The notes under the pieces: model-generated
The model's input: only the letters and a program-made list of their open reading frames with translations
Databases searched by the model: none
Told to the model about the DNA's origin: nothing
Assembly (NCBI RefSeq): GCF_007827955.1
Contig: NZ_VITR01000001.1
Coordinates: forward strand, 372,001 to 436,000
DNA length: 64,000 nt
Direction: 5' to 3'
Source: Nitrospirillum pindoramense
Lineage (GTDB): Bacteria > Pseudomonadota > Alphaproteobacteria > Azospirillales > Azospirillaceae
Position numbers and translations under genes: made by a program
In this document: one piece after another, positions 61,360 through 64,000 of the stretch
Position numbering within the stretch: position 1 is the stretch's first letter
How the letters are laid out: every line of letters begins with the position of its first letter

Positions 61360-62571
61360 TCAGACGCGGGCCGCGCCCAGGGCGGCGGAGCCCCAGGTGG
61401 TGCGCCAGCGGCGCTTCACCCCGGTCAGGCCGACCAGGGCGGCCAGGGCCAGCAGGGCGAACAGCAGGAAGCCCGCCTGGTAGCCGCCGGTCAGCTGCTT
61501 GGAGTAGCCAAGGCTGGAGGCCAGGTAGAAGCCGCCCACGCCGCCCATCATGCCGACCAGGCCGGTCATGACGCCGATTTCGCGGCGGAAACGCTGCGGC
61601 ACCAGCTGGAACACGGCGCCGTTGCCCATGCCCAGGGCCAGCATGGCCACGACGAAGACGGCCAGGGCCATCCAGGCCTGCGGCAGGGCGAAGCTGACCA
61701 CCACCAGGGCGCTGGCGGCGATGGTGTACATGACGGTCAGCGAACGCACGCCGCCGATGCGGTCGGCCACGGCGCCGCCGATGGGGCGCACCAGGGACCC
61801 GGCGAAGACGCAGGCCGCGGTGAAGTAGCCGGCGGTGATGGGGCTCAGCCCATACTGGTCATTGAAGTAGATGGTGAGGGAGGAGGCGAGGCCGACGAAG
61901 CCGCCGAAGGTGACGCTGTAGAAGAACATGAACCACCAGGCGTCGCCGATCTTCAGCACCGCCAGGTATTCCGCCAGCGACTTGGCCGGCGGGCATTCCG
62001 GGCTGTCCTTGGCCAGCACCAGGTAAAGCGCCAGGGTCAGCGCCAGCGGGATGGCCAGCAGACCTAGCACGTTGTTCCAGCCATAGGCGACGGCCAGGGC
62101 CGGCGCGAAGAGGGAGGCGAACACGGTGCCGGAGTTGCCCGCACCCGCCAGGCCCAGGGCGGTGCCCTGGTGCTCCGGTGGATACCAGCGCGAGGCCAGC
62201 GGCAGGGCCACGGCGAAGCTGGCGCCGGCCACGCCCAGGATGGTGCCGGTCAGCAGGGTGGCGTTGAAGCTGTGCACCCCGAAATACCAGACGGCGATCA
62301 GCCCGGCGATCACCACCACCTGCGCCAGGAGGCCGGTGCGCTTGGGCCCCAGGTGATCCACCAGGATGCCGTTGATGACGCGGAAGAAGGCGCCCGCCAG
62401 GACGGGAACCGCCACCATCAGGCCCTTCTGCGCCGGCGACAGGCCCAAATCCTTGGCGATCAGCACGCCCAGCGGGCCCAGGATGACCCAGGCCATGAAG
62501 CTCATGTCGAAATAGAGAAACGCCGCGAACAGGGTCGGCAGATGTCCAGCCTTCAGGAAACTCTTGTTCAT
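61360..62571 (-). CDS. narK: Nitrate/nitrite MFS transporter (NNP family)
   Basis: 403 residues, 12 membrane helices. NNP signatures are visible: a first helix with FAAFLYFDMSFMAWVILGPLG, the GLAGAGNSGTVFASLFAP block near 140 (nitrate signature 1), and the second-half conserved glycines near GAVADRIGG and GNGAVFQLVPQRF (signature 2). It would bring nitrate into the cytoplasm for NasA. The short form lacks the large loops of eukaryotic NRT2. GGAGG sits nine bases upstream of the ATG. As first gene of the operon it follows the long leader and sigma-54 promoter described separately. Confidence 0.93.
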   Translation of the reverse strand: MNKSFLKAGHLPTLFAAFLYFDMSFMAWVILGPLGVLIAKDLGLSPAQKGLMVAVPVLAGAFFRVINGILVDHLGPKRTGLLAQVVVIAGLIAVWYFGVHSFNATLLTGTILGVAGASFAVALPLASRWYPPEHQGTALGLAGAGNSGTVFASLFAPALAVAYGWNNVLGLLAIPLALTLALYLVLAKDSPECPPAKSLAEYLAVLKIGDAWWFMFFYSVTFGGFVGLASSLTIYFNDQYGLSPITAGYFTAACVFAGSLVRPIGGAVADRIGGVRSLTVMYTIAASALVVVSFALPQAWMALAVFVVAMLALGMGNGAVFQLVPQRFRREIGVMTGLVGMMGGVGGFYLASSLGYSKQLTGGYQAGFLLFALLALAALVGLTGVKRRWRTTWGSAALGAARV

Positions 62572-62767
62572 CGGGTGCGCCTCCGGGCAGGGCTGCGGGC
62601 CTTTGGCGACGGGGCTGCCATGGGGTCAGGCGCCGCCTATCACCAGAAGGGGGGTGGTGGATCGGGGTCAGGCCGAAATTGGCCTGTGGGTGGGGTAGGG
62701 CCCGGTGGAACCGGACGCTGACAGGCCGCCGTTGACCCGCCGATCAGACCACATGGGATGCGCGCCA

Positions 62768-62818
62768 TTGCATCATCCCGGAGGCGGGGCCACCCCGCCG
62801 TTGGGGCCGCCCCGATGC
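62768..62818 (-). promoter_or_regulatory. Predicted multi-hairpin 5' leader of the nitrate operon
   Basis: On the transcript strand an outer pair TGCATC/GATGCA (62813-62818 with 62768-62773) encloses two perfect hairpins: GGGG-CGG-CCCC (62802-62812) and GGCGGGG-TGG-CCCCGCC (62782-62798). It falls in the roughly 280-base leader between the sigma-54 promoter and narK. No U-run follows, so it is not a simple terminator; a riboregulator is possible. Confidence 0.45.
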
Positions 62819-62858
62819 AGAAAAGAACCTTTTGGCCCCCTGCTCGTGTAATCTTCTT

Positions 62859-62874
62859 CGCAACCGCCGTGCCA
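62859..62874 (-). promoter_or_regulatory. Sigma-54 (RpoN) promoter for the nitrate operon
   Basis: The minus strand reads TGGCACGGCGGTTGCG, matching TGGCACG-N4-TTGCW at all but the last position, with GG and GC separated by exactly ten bases. It points to narK. Transcription would begin near 62848. This fits NtrC-type nitrogen control of nitrate assimilation genes; activator sites were not identified. Confidence 0.8.
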
Positions 62875-63004
62875 GCTTCGCCCTCGCGGAAAACCTGGGG
62901 TTTTGGCGGGGCGGTGCGTGGCATCTTTGCCTATTTTGTGCGCAATCGCTAAGCGGGCCGCGCATATGATCAAATTATAGGCAATAAACGGAGGTGGGAC
63001 GCAG

Positions 63005-64000
63005 ATGGGGGCGGGGCAGATCGACCTGCGCGCGGGGTGGTGCAGCGAAACCGGCCGCCGCTCGCGCAATGAGGACTATGTGGGCGTGTGCCTGGGCACC
63101 GCCACCCAGCGCGCCCGCCACGGGGCGGTGGCCGCCATCGCCGATGGCGTGTCGGGGGCGCCCGGCGGCCGCGTGGCGGCGGAGCTGGCGGTGCGCGCCT
63201 TCATCGATTTCTATCTGGGCGAACGCCAGACCTTGGGCGTTCGGCGGGCGGCCGCGCACGCGGCGGAGGCCATCAACCGCTGGATCCATGCCCAAGGTCG
63301 CACGGATCCAGAGCGCACGGGCATGGCGACCACCCTGACCGCCGTCATCCTGCGCGACCGCCGCGCCCATATCCTGCATGTGGGTGACACCCGCCTGTAC
63401 CGCCTGCGCGACGGCCGTTTCAGCCTGCTGACCGAGGACCATGTACACAGCGGCCCGGACCAACGCCACATCCTGCGCCGAGCCATCGGGCTGGAGGACG
63501 CGCTGCGCGCCGACTATACCGCCGAGCCCCTGCGCGAGGGCGACCGCCTGGTGCTGCTGACCGACGGTGTCCACGGCGTGCTGTCGTCCCGCGACCTCGC
63601 CCGCCTGGCGGCGGCGGAGCCGACGCCGGAGGCGGCCAGTCAGCAGATGGTGGCGGCCGCCCTGTCGGCCGGTAGCCATGACAACGCCACCGCCCTGGTC
63701 ATCGACGTGGTGGCCCTGCCACCCGCCGACCGGGATGAACTGGCCGACCTGACGGCGGAGCTGCCCATCCTGCCCCTGCCCAAGCCGGGCGATGTCGTCG
63801 ACGGTTATCGCGTCGGCCGCCTGCTGTCCGATGGCCGCTACAGCGCCCTGTTCCTGACGGAACCGGCGGGGAAGGAGGCGCCCTTGGTGCTGAAGTTCCC
63901 CAAGCCAACGGTGGCGGACGACGCCGTCTACCGCCTGGCCTTCGTGCGCGAAGGCTGGGTGGCGGCGCGGGTGCGCAGCCCCTGGCTGGGGGAGGTGGTG
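63005..64000 (+). CDS. Bifunctional PP2C phosphatase / Ser-Thr kinase, 3' end cut by window edge
   Basis: 332 residues are visible. Residues about 5-235 are a PP2C-type phosphatase: SRNEDYVGV, AIADGVSGAPGG (metal Asp), GMATTLTAVIL, HVGDTRLYRLRDG, LLTDGVHGVLSS and SHDNATALVID supply the metal-binding and core motifs. From about residue 258 (GDVVDGYRVGRLLSDGRYSALFL) an N-lobe of a protein kinase begins, with the likely ATP lysine in LVLKFPKP. The gene runs past base 64000, so the catalytic loop is not seen. GGAGG is nine bases before the ATG. Such fusions often neighbour nitrate assimilation operons in alphaproteobacteria; substrate unknown. Confidence 0.88.
   Translation, partial: MGAGQIDLRAGWCSETGRRSRNEDYVGVCLGTATQRARHGAVAAIADGVSGAPGGRVAAELAVRAFIDFYLGERQTLGVRRAAAHAAEAINRWIHAQGRTDPERTGMATTLTAVILRDRRAHILHVGDTRLYRLRDGRFSLLTEDHVHSGPDQRHILRRAIGLEDALRADYTAEPLREGDRLVLLTDGVHGVLSSRDLARLAAAEPTPEAASQQMVAAALSAGSHDNATALVIDVVALPPADRDELADLTAELPILPLPKPGDVVDGYRVGRLLSDGRYSALFLTEPAGKEAPLVLKFPKPTVADDAVYRLAFVREGWVAARVRSPWLGEVV

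Larger units (their letters stand above)
62572..63004. other. Divergent intergenic region, narK / PP2C-kinase
   Basis: 433 bases without an ORF. It contains the sigma-54 promoter and folded leader on the minus strand. Toward the plus-strand gene it becomes AT-rich (CATATGATCAAATTATAGG near 62963-62981), where a promoter for the phosphatase/kinase gene is expected, but I could not choose a -35/-10 pair. Confidence 0.6.

Noticed and set aside
62932-62945. TGGCATCTTTGCC-like sequence as a plus-strand sigma-54 promoter for the phosphatase/kinase gene
   Set aside because: The GG-to-GC spacing is seven bases instead of ten, so it cannot be a -24/-12 element.

Overview
The window is GC-rich DNA (apart from a few AT-rich intergenic stretches) packed with long, translationally coupled operons. 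It looks like an alphaproteobacterial chromosome. The clues are Azospirillum-type (non-phosphorylative) L-arabinose oxidation genes, large Caulobacter/sphingomonad-style TonB receptors paired with tryptophan-halogenase-like flavoproteins, a DUF3141 protein, and an assimilatory nirBD-nasA-cobA operon beside a PP2C/kinase gene. A member of the Azospirillaceae (Nitrospirillum or Niveispirillum-like) is my best guess. That is inference from gene content, not a measured placement. I saw no tRNA, rRNA, CRISPR array, transposase or phage gene.

Layout. 1-1.1 kb: 5' part of a DUF3141 alpha/beta-hydrolase-like gene (minus). 1.4-5.9 kb (minus): SnoaL-like protein, DHA2 MFS pump, HlyD/EmrA adaptor and NodT-type outer membrane factor, which together make a tripartite efflux system. 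6.1-7.9 kb (minus): winged-helix/TolB-like/TPR protein. 8.1-8.6 kb: small membrane-anchored unknown, then about 0.5 kb of AT-rich non-coding DNA. 9.1-20.3 kb (plus): a single type II secretion operon gspE-F-G-H-I-J-L-M-N-D-K-O. 20.4-21.3 kb: a DUF4253 gene. 21.3-24.3 kb (minus): a PadR regulator with three paralogous five-helix membrane proteins and a small secreted protein, read from a promoter that carries a clear palindrome.

24.5-53.4 kb is a pentose-polysaccharide utilisation region. It holds 2-oxoglutarate semialdehyde dehydrogenase, an L-arabinose/D-galactose 1-dehydrogenase, a TonB receptor, two halogenase-like flavoproteins, a sugar-acid dehydratase, a FadR-type regulator, a YtfQRT-YjfF-type furanose ABC importer, an AraD1/GguC protein, a second TonB receptor, an amino-acid permease, a Tat-exported unknown, a GH51 arabinofuranosidase, a GH27 enzyme and a second FCD-type GntR regulator. 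The likely flow is: GH51/GH27 release sugars in the periplasm; TonB receptors bring oligosaccharides across the outer membrane; the ABC importer takes up the (furanose) monosaccharide; and dehydrogenase, dehydratase, AraD1 and semialdehyde dehydrogenase oxidise it to 2-oxoglutarate. A lactonase is not seen here.

53.5-64 kb: a small membrane protein, then a minus-strand nitrate assimilation operon narK-nirB-nirD-nasA-cobA-trpD2-like. It is preceded by a near-consensus sigma-54 promoter and a leader predicted to fold strongly. A divergent PP2C-phosphatase/kinase gene runs off the right end.
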